DNA of 64,000 bases, from assembly GCA_001647635.1 (NCBI GenBank), contig CP014761.1, forward strand, positions 2,046,001 to 2,110,000, in the 5' to 3' direction. This document shows positions 7,665-15,793 of this stretch, piece after piece. Source of the stretch: Leifsonia xyli. Its GTDB lineage: Bacteria; Actinomycetota; Actinomycetes; Actinomycetales; Microbacteriaceae. Position 1 is the stretch's first letter. Every line of letters begins with the position of its first letter. A model generated the notes under the pieces. It saw only the letters and a list, made by a program, of their open reading frames with translations. It was not told where the DNA came from and did no database searches. The translations under genes and the position numbers were made by a program.

Positions 7665-9482
7665 TTACCGCCGCATGGCCGCTTCAAGGAAGTAGCTATC
7701 GTTCATTTCCGGATTGGGCGAAACCTTCGCAAACCCGACCCGAGTAATCGACGGGGCTTTGCTCGCAAGCGCAAGACGCTCACGTTCATCCTCGATACGA
7801 AGGCGAGCTTCGTTCACCCGTGCGCACTGTTCGTCGCTGAGGTAGAACGCAAGGGACTCAACATGCTTCGACTTCGACGATGCTCGCTTGAAGTCGAGCG
7901 GCCTAGCCGTCGAACTCTCAACGAGCGCAGTGACTGCACGTTCGACCTCGTCGCGCGCCACCCTTCGGCGGAGGTCCGGAATGAGGTTGATCATCCCGTC
8001 CTCGCTGACAATGACAATGAGACAGGCTCCCGACTCAGATCCCTGGTGGTAGCGCACCGCAGAGTTGTAGCGTGCTCCTCGCGCCTGGTCGCCTAGACCA
8101 GTGACGGCGACTCCATCAAGAATTACGCCTACGGCGTGACACTTGGCCGCCGGATCGACTAAGACTGCGCCGTCGATTGACGTAACCGCTTCGAGGCTCG
8201 AACTATCGAGGTATACAGGGTCGACGGCGAGAGCCTGAGGAGCCAGTCTCGCTGCCTCGCCACTCGCGTCGCGATGCACCACGACCATCGTGCCGTGTTG
8301 CTGGCGAGTCGCAGCAGTTGTCAGTTCCCACAGCATCTCCGAATCGCTCGAGGCACCGAAAATCCGATCCACAGTGTCTACGAATTTCGCCTTGTCGATC
8401 CTCGGACGCGGGAGCGAGGGGTTGCCGTTGTCTACCCGGACAAGCGCAGTCGCGCCGTGGTGCAGTTCCCAAGAGCCGCGACCGACCACGCGAATGGAAT
8501 ATATGGCTTCGAGCTGGAGATCGTAAGTGGAGCTCATTCTGCCCAAACCAAAGACGCTGGCTCCGTCCGTCAACAGAGCGAGGTTCGGGCCCGTCATTTC
8601 CAACGCCTTGCGGAAGGAGCGGGTTCGCTTCGGATCCACGCCGTTGACTAGTCCGATCTCCACCTCGATGTGAGGATCGTCGGGCTTACAAAGGAGGATG
8701 GTTCCAATGCCAGTTCGACCCTCGTAAGGCTGAGCCGCGAGGTCGTTGAGAGCATCGACGAGCTCCATTCCCTCCCAGTTGCCATGCACGAACACTAGAC
8801 GCCGGATGAAGTCCGACAGCGCTCGACGAAGCAGGTCCATGCCCTGCCGAATGATGAAGTCTCGGCCAGGTGGCTCCTGGTGAGACATTAGATCTGTGGT
8901 CACCGAGAGAATCTCATCTACGACGGCTGCCTGCACCGATAGCACCACCTCAATGTCACCGTCGGCCTGAGGATTGCTGAGCGCAGGATAGTTCTCCCAC
9001 CTGTTAGCTATGACGCCGAGGACGGGATAAACACGATAGCCCTCAACCTTCGCCGGTGCCCCTGCGACGAAACGCCGGTTCAACTCGGGCTCAAGCGCGT
9101 TGAGTCGCATCTCAAGAGTTTCGCGACGGCAGCGCTCCAGCAAACCACGAGAGAACCGTTCTGATGATGCGGCATCGCCAAAGAAGCGATTCCGGTCCGG
9201 ATGCTCGTCGCACGCCGCGGCAGCAGCGTCTTCGACGTCCGCGAACAGCGCGGGCTCGATGCCAGCCAATTCACCGGAGATTTCAACGCAGATCGGCAAG
9301 CTCATCGGACCATCCTCATGAAAGCCGACCAGGATCGCGACCGGGGCGACTTCAGCACCAAGCTCTGAGAGGCAACGCGCCGCAAGTCCGCGAACACTCG
9401 AGCAAAAGATGTCTTGATGTCCCCACATGAACTGTTCGATGATCCGTTCCACAGGTGCAACATTGTCAGACGGTGGCGACAT
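7665..9482 (-). CDS. DisA_N-like (diadenylate cyclase fold) protein with N-terminal sensor region
   Basis: A 605-residue protein whose part at about 390-500 matches the DisA_N/DAC nucleotide cyclase fold: HGTMVVV, the DGA motif (437-439), GLGDQARGARYNSAVRY (463-478) and IVIVSEDG (489-496). In known diadenylate cyclases the DGA and RHR motifs bind ATP and metal. Here RHR is replaced by Arg-Tyr-Asn (471-473), so product and activity are uncertain. The long N-terminal region, ending in LALLTDGASVFGLG (301-314), resembles the sensor regions fused to DAC domains. The ATG at 9482 has no good ribosome site and the GTG at codon 11 is an alternative. First gene of a trio with a HEPN protein and an Mrr-like protein, so it probably senses a threat or makes or binds a signal nucleotide. 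Confidence 0.75.
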   Translation of the reverse strand: MSPPSDNVAPVERIIEQFMWGHQDIFCSSVRGLAARCLSELGAEVAPVAILVGFHEDGPMSLPICVEISGELAGIEPALFADVEDAAAAACDEHPDRNRFFGDAASSERFSRGLLERCRRETLEMRLNALEPELNRRFVAGAPAKVEGYRVYPVLGVIANRWENYPALSNPQADGDIEVVLSVQAAVVDEILSVTTDLMSHQEPPGRDFIIRQGMDLLRRALSDFIRRLVFVHGNWEGMELVDALNDLAAQPYEGRTGIGTILLCKPDDPHIEVEIGLVNGVDPKRTRSFRKALEMTGPNLALLTDGASVFGLGRMSSTYDLQLEAIYSIRVVGRGSWELHHGATALVRVDNGNPSLPRPRIDKAKFVDTVDRIFGASSDSEMLWELTTAATRQQHGTMVVVHRDASGEAARLAPQALAVDPVYLDSSSLEAVTSIDGAVLVDPAAKCHAVGVILDGVAVTGLGDQARGARYNSAVRYHQGSESGACLIVIVSEDGMINLIPDLRRRVARDEVERAVTALVESSTARPLDFKRASSKSKHVESLAFYLSDEQCARVNEARLRIEDERERLALASKAPSITRVGFAKVSPNPEMNDSYFLEAAMRR

Positions 9483-9516
9483 TCGATCGCTAGGGGGACT
9501 CTAGCTTGTCCGATCA

Positions 9517-9553
9517 GACGAGGAGGACCCCACCTAGGTGTGAGGCCCTCGTC
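9517..9553 (-). terminator. Stem-loop between SSB and the cargo operon
   Basis: GACGAGG (9517-9523) and CCTCGTC (9547-9553) form the base of a hairpin with further pairing around an ACCTAGGT core. There is no T-run, so termination is only likely. Confidence 0.35.
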
Positions 9554-9577
9554 GTCCTACAGATCTTTTTGTGCACG

Positions 9578-10021
9578 CTATCGCTCAACGGCGGCTTGCA
9601 TCGGGGTCGCTGGCGATGGGGCAGGCCCAGTCGCGGATGCGTCCGGGCCGTCAACTTTTGGGGTGCGACGGCTAACCTCCGCGGTGGTGTAGCGGAGGGA
9701 GGGGCCGACACTGTCCCCCACGACCTCGGTGGCGGCTCGGGGTTCTCCGGTGGCCTGGTCGGTCCAGTGGCGGAACTCGAGGTTGCCGTTGACGATGACG
9801 GTGTCGCCTTTGGCCAGGCTGGCGCGGACGTTCTCGGCGGTGCGGCCGAAGACGGTGGTGCGGTGGTACTGAGTGTCGCCGTCGACCCACTTGCCATCGA
9901 CCTGCTTGCGGTCGGTGACCGCGACGGTGAACTTGGCGAACTTGGTGCCGTTCTGGGATTCGCCGAAGTCGGGGTCGGCAACCAGGTTGCCTTCGATGCT
10001 GATCGGGACTCGTGTGCTCAT
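9578..10021 (-). CDS. ssb: Single-stranded DNA-binding protein
   Basis: An OB-fold SSB of 147 residues: VPISIEGNLVADPDFGES at the N-terminus, FAKFTVAVTDRK, and FGRTAENVRASLAKGDTVIVNG, the standard dimerisation and ssDNA-binding strands. The C-terminal tail is short and lacks the acidic DDDIPF-type tip of the housekeeping SSB, as is common for element-borne copies. It probably coats transferred single-stranded DNA. ATG at 10021 follows GAAAGGAAGAG. The shared 16-nt motif lies 44 bases upstream, linking its expression to the relaxase and secretion genes. Confidence 0.92.
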   Translation of the reverse strand: MSTRVPISIEGNLVADPDFGESQNGTKFAKFTVAVTDRKQVDGKWVDGDTQYHRTTVFGRTAENVRASLAKGDTVIVNGNLEFRHWTDQATGEPRAATEVVGDSVGPSLRYTTAEVSRRTPKVDGPDASATGPAPSPATPMQAAVER

Positions 10022-10064
10022 CGTTCTCTTCCTTTCGATCTGCGCCCGCTGCTCGGGTCGCTTT

Positions 10065-10080
10065 CACTTAGAACTTTCGG
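10065..10080 (-). promoter_or_regulatory. Shared transfer-gene 5' motif, copy 2 (SSB)
   Basis: Minus-strand CCGAAAGTTCTAAGTG differs at one base from the other two copies. Conservation with copy 3 extends upstream (CGTCC-CGAA) and downstream (AA after the GTG). The terminal GTG opens a frame overlapping the SSB start, unlikely to be a real protein. Confidence 0.55.
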
Positions 10081-10127
10081 TTCGAGGACGGAAAATGCGC
10101 TCAAACGGCGCGCAACGCGGGGCTCGC

Positions 10128-10598
10128 TCAGGAGCCGGCGTTGCTCTGGCCGATCCAGTCCGCCCAGTCGGTAGGGACAGCGGCGTCGCCGGTTTGCGGG
10201 AGCTGCGTGTGGCCGTCGTGGCATTCGCCGTTGTACCAAGTCGCCAGGCGCGGGATAGCGACGGCGAGACGTTCGTGCCAGCCGATTGGGCCGTAGCCAG
10301 CGTCCAGACTGTCGTAGGACACGAGCCATGCGGTGTGGAGGGCGGAGAGCTCTTCCACAAGGGCGCCGTGTTTGTGCCAGCAGGGCGGGATCTTCCGGGT
10401 GGGGAGGTTGTACCGGTGGGTGAACCACACCACCCAGCCTCGCAAGTCGGTCCAGACCTCGGGAGCGTCAGCGTCGGCGAGGGTGCGCCAGTTGATGACG
10501 CGAATGCCCAGCATGCCGGGACTTTGCCGGGGCGCCTGTTCGTCCCATCGCTCGGCGAGGGAGGCGACGAGGTCGTCGAGCGGGGTGTCGTCGGTCAC
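10128..10598 (-). CDS. Conserved-looking Trp-rich ICE protein of unknown function
   Basis: GTG at 10598 overlaps the preceding stop by four bases (GTGA), which decides this start over the longer upstream frame. The 156 residues have no signal or membrane segment. They are rich in Trp and charged residues, with blocks such as WVVWFTHRYNLPTRKIPPCW, ALVEELSALHTAWLVSYD and IPRLATWYNGECHDGH. The HxxC/H spacing could bind metal but is not diagnostic. It is the last gene of the secretion operon run, so it is probably a cytoplasmic accessory factor of transfer. I do not recognise the family. Confidence 0.65.
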   Translation of the reverse strand: MTDDTPLDDLVASLAERWDEQAPRQSPGMLGIRVINWRTLADADAPEVWTDLRGWVVWFTHRYNLPTRKIPPCWHKHGALVEELSALHTAWLVSYDSLDAGYGPIGWHERLAVAIPRLATWYNGECHDGHTQLPQTGDAAVPTDWADWIGQSNAGS

Positions 10599-10999
10599 TG
10601 CTGGTCCAGCGACGCTTCGATGTAGTGGGCAATCTTGGCTTGAAGCCGGGCGATGGCCTGGAGGGAGGCGGTGCGGCGGGAGACGAAGCCGGAGAACACC
10701 CGGTCGCGGTCGATGAGCTGGTGGACGTATTCGTGGCAGCGCGGGTGCAGCGCGATCAGATCCTGGTGTTGTTCGTGAGCGGTCCAGCCGTGCGGGGTTT
10801 GGGTGACGCCGCGGTAGTCGAGGTGGTGCAGCTCGAGGGGGCGGGAGTCGCCAGCGCCGAGACAGAGCGCACATCGCGCATCCCCGTTGCGGAGCTGCTC
10901 GTCCGTGAACCACCGGTCGCGGCGGGCGAACCAGGCGACGGAGTGCAGGTAGGAGGTGCGGTAGCTGTTGTCTCGGGCGGGGCGTCGACGGTTGGACAT
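10595..10999 (-). CDS. Small HNH-like protein
   Basis: 134 residues starting at ATG 10999, overlapping the coupling-protein stop by ATGA. It has CALCLGAG (43-50), LELHHLDYRGV (55-65) and DLIALHPRCHEYVH (80-93), the CxxC...HH...H...C-H layout of an HNH endonuclease or zinc-finger fold, though the catalytic Asn is not obvious. A basic N-terminus supports nucleic-acid binding. Being fused into the secretion operon between the coupling protein and a Trp-rich protein suggests a DNA-processing accessory. Nuclease activity is not certain. Confidence 0.65.
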   Translation of the reverse strand: MSNRRRPARDNSYRTSYLHSVAWFARRDRWFTDEQLRNGDARCALCLGAGDSRPLELHHLDYRGVTQTPHGWTAHEQHQDLIALHPRCHEYVHQLIDRDRVFSGFVSRRTASLQAIARLQAKIAHYIEASLDQQ

Positions 11000-12804
11000 C
11001 AGCTTCCCTTTCCCGCTGAGGTGCGTCGATCGAGAGCGGCTTGGTACTGCTCTGCGAACACGACCTGCTGGTCGAGCTCGGTGAGGTTCTTCCCGGCGCT
11101 CACCTGGTGGGCGTCGTCGCGGTCGGTCCAGCCGCGGAGGTCGAGGAGAATGCCGCGACGGTTGCGGTAGGCGAGGAGGCCGATGGTTTCGGGCATGCGG
11201 CGGATCTCGTCGATCGTCATCACCGGAACCTTTTCGTTCTGCACGTTGGTGGAGGATCCGGTGTCGTTGTACGAGTGCCCGGTGTTGCGGATGCGGCGCA
11301 GCCCGAGGAGGGATTCGATGTCGCGCAGGTGGTCGACGTCGGACGCGCCGCCGAGGAGGAGCTTCGCGGTGGCCGCGGACCAGATCGTGTCGGCCTCCGA
11401 CCGTGACCACGCGGTCTCGGCCTGCGAGAGCGCCTGGAGCACGACCACGGTGGAAATGCCGATGCCGCCACCGTCGGCCATGATCCGAGGGAGAGCTGGC
11501 CAGGAGAACATGTTGGCGATCTCGTCCAGGATTAGCGCGAGTGGGAGGTCGAGGCGGGAGCCGGGTGAGGCGAGGGCTTTGCGGCGGGCGGTCTCGACGA
11601 TGTCGTCGAGGATCGCGCCAAGGAACCCGCCGACGGAACCGGCACCAGCGCCGGTGCCGACGAGGTAGAGGCTGTTGGATCCGGCGAGGAAAGCGTCGAG
11701 GTCGAACTGCTCCCCCGGACCTGGCGTCATCGCCTTTCGAATCGCTGGGATGGACAGTGGGCGGAGCGCGCCGAAGACGCCGAACCAGGAGTTGGCGAGG
11801 AGTTTCTCGTCGCCGTTGATGATCGCATCCAAGTCCTCGGACCAGCCCGGCGTGCCCTGGTTGGCAAGTACACCGACCGCTTCCAGAGCGAGCCGCGGGT
11901 TCGATCCCCATCGGGCGAGCGCGTCGATTCCTCGGCCGGACACGGCAGCCGCATGGAGTAGGCGGGACAGCACGGAGGAAGAGACCTGCGCCCATTCCTG
12001 GTTGGTCTTCGACGTACCGAGTGCGGTGCCGGCGACGATGGCTTGCCCTCGCTGATCCGCGATGAGCGGGTCCTCGCATCCGGTGACCGGTGAGATCCGC
12101 AAAGCCGAGCGGACGCCGGTGAGCTCCTGCGGGTCGAACACTGTCACGTCGCCGATCCGGGCACGTTCGCGCATGGTGGCGGAGAGGTTGTCGTTGCGGG
12201 TGGAGGTGGTGATCAGAGGGCCGTCCCAGTCGAGGATGGCGTTGATAATGAAGCGATATCCCTTCCCGGAGCGGGGTGCCCCTTCGACGACGATCGAGTC
12301 CTCGATCGAGACGTACACATCTTGGCCATGGGCGCTGCCGACCTTCCACCCGGCCGCGGAGGGCTCCGGGTGGGCCACCGACGGTCGCAAGGTCTTGGCG
12401 CGGCGCAGAGCGGTTCGGGCTGAGGTGTGCCTGCGGACTTCGCTGGGCTTGGCGAGTCCGTCGCGGCCGCGGAGCTCGTGGATGAAGTGCCGGTCCGATT
12501 GCCGGTACCGAAGCCACCAGACCGCGCTTGCCGCGACGGCGCCGAGAAGGAGAAGCACGGCGATGATGTCCAGTACCCGGATCAGGGCGACCGGCGCGGT
12601 GCATTCGGGCTGCAGAGCGAAACCACTCTGGTCGCCACTCATGGCGAGCTGGAGGCCAGCGAACACGCTGTCAGGCTGACCACCACCTCCACAGGCCACG
12701 GTGACGATGGCGCTGGCGATCCCGGTCGTCAGCGCCCCGGCGACGACGACCGCGAAGAGACAGTAGAGAGCGAGGTGGGTCCAGGAGGAGTGGTCGTTTC
12801 TCAT
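10999..12804 (-). CDS. VirD4/TraG-type type IV coupling protein
   Basis: An inner-membrane ATPase that hands the relaxase-DNA complex to the secretion channel. Two N-terminal membrane segments (about 10-34 and 75-97) are followed by a cytoplasmic ATPase with Walker A EGAPRSGKGY and Walker B LPLALILDEIAN. Downstream MADGGGIGISTVVVLQALSQ is typical of TraG/VirD4. The 601-residue length is usual. ATG at 12804 overlaps the VirB4 stop at 12801 by four bases, and its own stop overlaps the HNH-like start, so translation is tightly coupled along the run. Confidence 0.9.
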   Translation of the reverse strand: MRNDHSSWTHLALYCLFAVVVAGALTTGIASAIVTVACGGGGQPDSVFAGLQLAMSGDQSGFALQPECTAPVALIRVLDIIAVLLLLGAVAASAVWWLRYRQSDRHFIHELRGRDGLAKPSEVRRHTSARTALRRAKTLRPSVAHPEPSAAGWKVGSAHGQDVYVSIEDSIVVEGAPRSGKGYRFIINAILDWDGPLITTSTRNDNLSATMRERARIGDVTVFDPQELTGVRSALRISPVTGCEDPLIADQRGQAIVAGTALGTSKTNQEWAQVSSSVLSRLLHAAAVSGRGIDALARWGSNPRLALEAVGVLANQGTPGWSEDLDAIINGDEKLLANSWFGVFGALRPLSIPAIRKAMTPGPGEQFDLDAFLAGSNSLYLVGTGAGAGSVGGFLGAILDDIVETARRKALASPGSRLDLPLALILDEIANMFSWPALPRIMADGGGIGISTVVVLQALSQAETAWSRSEADTIWSAATAKLLLGGASDVDHLRDIESLLGLRRIRNTGHSYNDTGSSTNVQNEKVPVMTIDEIRRMPETIGLLAYRNRRGILLDLRGWTDRDDAHQVSAGKNLTELDQQVVFAEQYQAALDRRTSAGKGS

Positions 12805-14249
12805 GCTCGCTCACCGCCCATGGTGTCGGTGCGGAAGACGCCGAGCTCATAGTCGGTACAGATGTTGCGGACCTTCGCGACCCGGTCTTGGCCGATCTGC
12901 CACAGCCCCTCGCCTTTGTGCAGTTTGCGGACGAGGTCGGCCTGGGTGTCGTTCCAACCCAGAATCTCCCGAGACCGGGCGATCTCTCCCGAATGCTGCG
13001 CATAGGAGATGCGGGTCTCGCAGTCGGCGAGAAGTCCGAGTGCGCGAGAGTGAAGGGCGCTGTTGCGGTCGCCGAGCGCGTCGAGGTCCGCGACCCGGTG
13101 CAGGAGGTACCAATTGGAGGTGCCCAGGTGCCGGGCGACCTTCTCGTCCTCGACACGTTCGGCGAGTCCGTCACCGCCGGAAACATCATTGAGGAGCTCG
13201 ACGGCGGCCTCTTCATGGATAATGACGCGGGCCTGCCGGTTCGCGCCGAGGCTGGCGCGCCGGATCCAGTTCGCCGTCGCCAGCCGGGCCAAAGCCTGCG
13301 CTTCGGGCGATGCACCCTTCAGCGCGGAGGTGTCGACGACCATCATCGGGGCGTCCGCATCAAAACGGACCGTGGAAGGCCCGTCGAAGAATCCGGTGAG
13401 GTCGCCTGACACCATGCGGCGAAGTGAATGCGCGAGCCGGTGGCCGGCGTCGGCCACTTCCACCGCCAGACCTTCGTTTGAGTCAACGAGCCGGTCGTAG
13501 ACGTGGGTGATTGTTACAGTCGACTGGCCGCGCAGCGCATCGAGGGCCACATCGAGCGCGGTGTGCTCGACCGGCTCCAGGTTCCCACCCTCGCGGAGCC
13601 GACGGATGATCGTCTTCACTGTCGCACGCCGGTACTGGAGCACATTCTGGTTCCAGTCCTCATCCGAGAAGGAAGCGTCGCGCGGTCCTTCATCCAGGAG
13701 ATTGATGCGGGCGGCTTTGCCGGGGCCCACGGAGATAAAGGTGCCGCCAACGTAGGCAGCCACGCGCACCCACTCTCCATTCGGGTCGTGCGGGACCGCG
13801 ATCTTCCTGCCGAGCCGCGCCAGCCGGGACGACCAGGACTTGGCGAGCATGGACTTGCCGGTGCCTTTCACCCCGAGGATCGCCACCGAGTGCGAGCGGA
13901 CAGCTTCGGCGGAATACGCATCCCACGGATCGAAACAGAACGGCGCCCGAGACAGCAGATTCTCCCCGATGTACGCCCCAGTGAGGATGTCACCGGTTTC
14001 GGCCAGGAATGGGTACGCGCCGCCGAGCACCTTCGAGCTGCAGCGGTGTGCGGGTGGGGTGGCGCGCAGCGGGCCACGCAGGTTATGCGGCTGCTTCCAC
14101 CCCCACGCCGGCATCTTCGACGCCGGCAGTTCCGCGGACGGGATCTTCCACGACGAGTTCTTGTCCACGTCGCTGCTCCGGCGATGGCGGTCGTTGGCCC
14201 CTGGCTTCTCGTTCGCGGGGATGCGGCCGATGACCGTGTTCGGCTTCAT
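12801..14249 (-). CDS. VirB4/TraC-like secretion ATPase
   Basis: A 482-residue ATPase that powers the type IV channel. Walker A is GVKGTGKS (126-133). Later MMVVDTSALKG and ARVIIHEEAA supply the Walker B-like segment. The C-terminal ISYAQHSGEIARSREILGW and GLWQIGQDR are typical of VirB4/TraC folds. I place the start at ATG 14249 because AAGGGGAG lies eight bases upstream. The GTG at 14258 overlaps the preceding stop but sits directly on that site. The frame stays open far upstream, but that is antisense-style low-complexity sequence overlapping the SCO6880-type gene. Confidence 0.88.
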   Translation of the reverse strand: MKPNTVIGRIPANEKPGANDRHRRSSDVDKNSSWKIPSAELPASKMPAWGWKQPHNLRGPLRATPPAHRCSSKVLGGAYPFLAETGDILTGAYIGENLLSRAPFCFDPWDAYSAEAVRSHSVAILGVKGTGKSMLAKSWSSRLARLGRKIAVPHDPNGEWVRVAAYVGGTFISVGPGKAARINLLDEGPRDASFSDEDWNQNVLQYRRATVKTIIRRLREGGNLEPVEHTALDVALDALRGQSTVTITHVYDRLVDSNEGLAVEVADAGHRLAHSLRRMVSGDLTGFFDGPSTVRFDADAPMMVVDTSALKGASPEAQALARLATANWIRRASLGANRQARVIIHEEAAVELLNDVSGGDGLAERVEDEKVARHLGTSNWYLLHRVADLDALGDRNSALHSRALGLLADCETRISYAQHSGEIARSREILGWNDTQADLVRKLHKGEGLWQIGQDRVAKVRNICTDYELGVFRTDTMGGERA

Positions 14250-14254
14250 CGGAG

Positions 14255-15790
14255 TCACTCCCCTTCCAGCGGCACCGGCAGAGCGCCGGTGACAAACCCG
14301 GCGGCTTGCTGCCCCGACATGGACGCCAGCACGAGCCGTGCTGGGTGGGAAGCCTGCTCGATGTCCGTCCGCGCCTTCGCTAGTGCGTCTTTCGATTCGG
14401 CGGAGATGGTGACAAACCCGCGGTATTGCACGTCGCCGAAGCCGTCGACGAGGTCGCGCTCGCGGACCGCGAGGTCCTCCTCCTCGCGCAGGTGGGTCAG
14501 CGGGACCCGGGAAGACAGCTTCATCCGGATTGTCGCGGCGGTTTCCATGTCGGACTGGGCACGGTTCAGCTGGGCCAGCGCCTTGTGTGTGGCCACCGGC
14601 CGGATCTGAAGGGTGATCACCCGGGTCGCGTCTCCGGCGTAGAGGAGGGGTTCGAGGAACCCGGTGCGGACGTCCGTGCGGGGCCACTCGGCGACCCAGA
14701 AGGTCTGGTGCCAGGACTCATCCACGCACATCACGTCCCAGCCCTCGTCGATACCCATCACGGGAGGCGCGGGCTGCGGCACGAGCGTGGCGTCCTGCTC
14801 GCGCCGGGTCGCGGCCGAGACGGGGTCCGCGGAAAGCGCGAGCAGCTTGTCGAGATCGTCGGAGGTCAGCCACCCGGCCGGTGTGAGGCGGGCGTGCTCC
14901 ATCGAGGTCTCGATGCCAGCGACGCGCTCCTTGAGCACGGCGGCAAGTCCGGTGAGTCCTTTGCCTGCGTCGCGGATCGCCCCGTTGAGGGCACCGGTGT
15001 CGAAAGTGAGGGTGACGTAGTTGGTGAATCCCATCGACCGCTTTGAGGCGGCCTGGGTCAGGTCCCAGTACTGCTGTCGAAGTTCGGGGCTGACCTGTGG
15101 GGCGTGTTCGCCTTCGCGGGCGATGAGGTAGTCGCGGAGCTCGTTGGAGGAGGCTCTGTCCACTCGAATGCGAATGGTGGTCTCTCGCACGCCCGGCAGG
15201 TTTTCCAGTGAGCTGAGCCATTCGACGAAACCGTCGTAGGCCGCTTCCTGTGTGCCTTTGTCACGGAGCGCCCACGCACGGGATCCGACCCGCACCGTGA
15301 TGCAAGCGAGCCGGCCGTGAGCGTTGTAAATGAACGCGCCAGCGCCTGGGATTTGAACGACCTGTACATCACCTAATGCGCCTGGGAGCAGGAACTTCGA
15401 GGTCACGGTCGGAGTGATCGCGGCAGCCTGTGCGTGGCCGACGTTCAGCGACGCGGTGGCGACTCGAAGCCAGACGTCTCGGCGGAACACGGTTTGACCG
15501 GCGATGCTGCGGTACACGTACCGGGCCGCCTGGGCAGCGATCACCAGCACCGGCTCGCGCCGGTACGTGGCGAGTGCGAAGAACACGATCAACGAGATCA
15601 GCGGAAGCATTACCCAGAACGCGTTCGGGTTGATGAACAGCGTCGCAAGCAGAGCGGCGACGGCGCCGCCGATGACGACAAGCTGGAGGAAGGTGAGGCC
15701 GAGGAAGATCCCGCGGCGCTCGCGGGCGGCGAACCGGACGCGTGGCGCGCCCTCATCCGTGATGATCTGGTCGGCGGTGAAGGTGGTCAT
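14255..15790 (-). CDS. SCO6880-type conjugation membrane protein
   Basis: A 511-residue protein with two adjacent N-terminal membrane segments (about 29-50 and 57-75), then a long cytoplasmic part without a P-loop. Its architecture and place between VirB6 and VirB4 match the SCO6880 family of actinobacterial conjugation systems (PrgI/VirB3-like membrane part plus a degenerate VirB4-like domain). It probably anchors the ATPase to the channel. ATG at 15790 lies three bases after the VirB6 stop. No catalytic motif is expected. Confidence 0.82.
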   Translation of the reverse strand: MTTFTADQIITDEGAPRVRFAARERRGIFLGLTFLQLVVIGGAVAALLATLFINPNAFWVMLPLISLIVFFALATYRREPVLVIAAQAARYVYRSIAGQTVFRRDVWLRVATASLNVGHAQAAAITPTVTSKFLLPGALGDVQVVQIPGAGAFIYNAHGRLACITVRVGSRAWALRDKGTQEAAYDGFVEWLSSLENLPGVRETTIRIRVDRASSNELRDYLIAREGEHAPQVSPELRQQYWDLTQAASKRSMGFTNYVTLTFDTGALNGAIRDAGKGLTGLAAVLKERVAGIETSMEHARLTPAGWLTSDDLDKLLALSADPVSAATRREQDATLVPQPAPPVMGIDEGWDVMCVDESWHQTFWVAEWPRTDVRTGFLEPLLYAGDATRVITLQIRPVATHKALAQLNRAQSDMETAATIRMKLSSRVPLTHLREEEDLAVRERDLVDGFGDVQYRGFVTISAESKDALAKARTDIEQASHPARLVLASMSGQQAAGFVTGALPVPLEGE

Positions 15791-15793
15791 GAG

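Noticed and set aside
9672..10067. 131-codon frame starting in the shared motif before SSB
   Set aside because: It overlaps SSB out of frame, with Arg/His-rich shadow composition. Only its GTG position is of interest.
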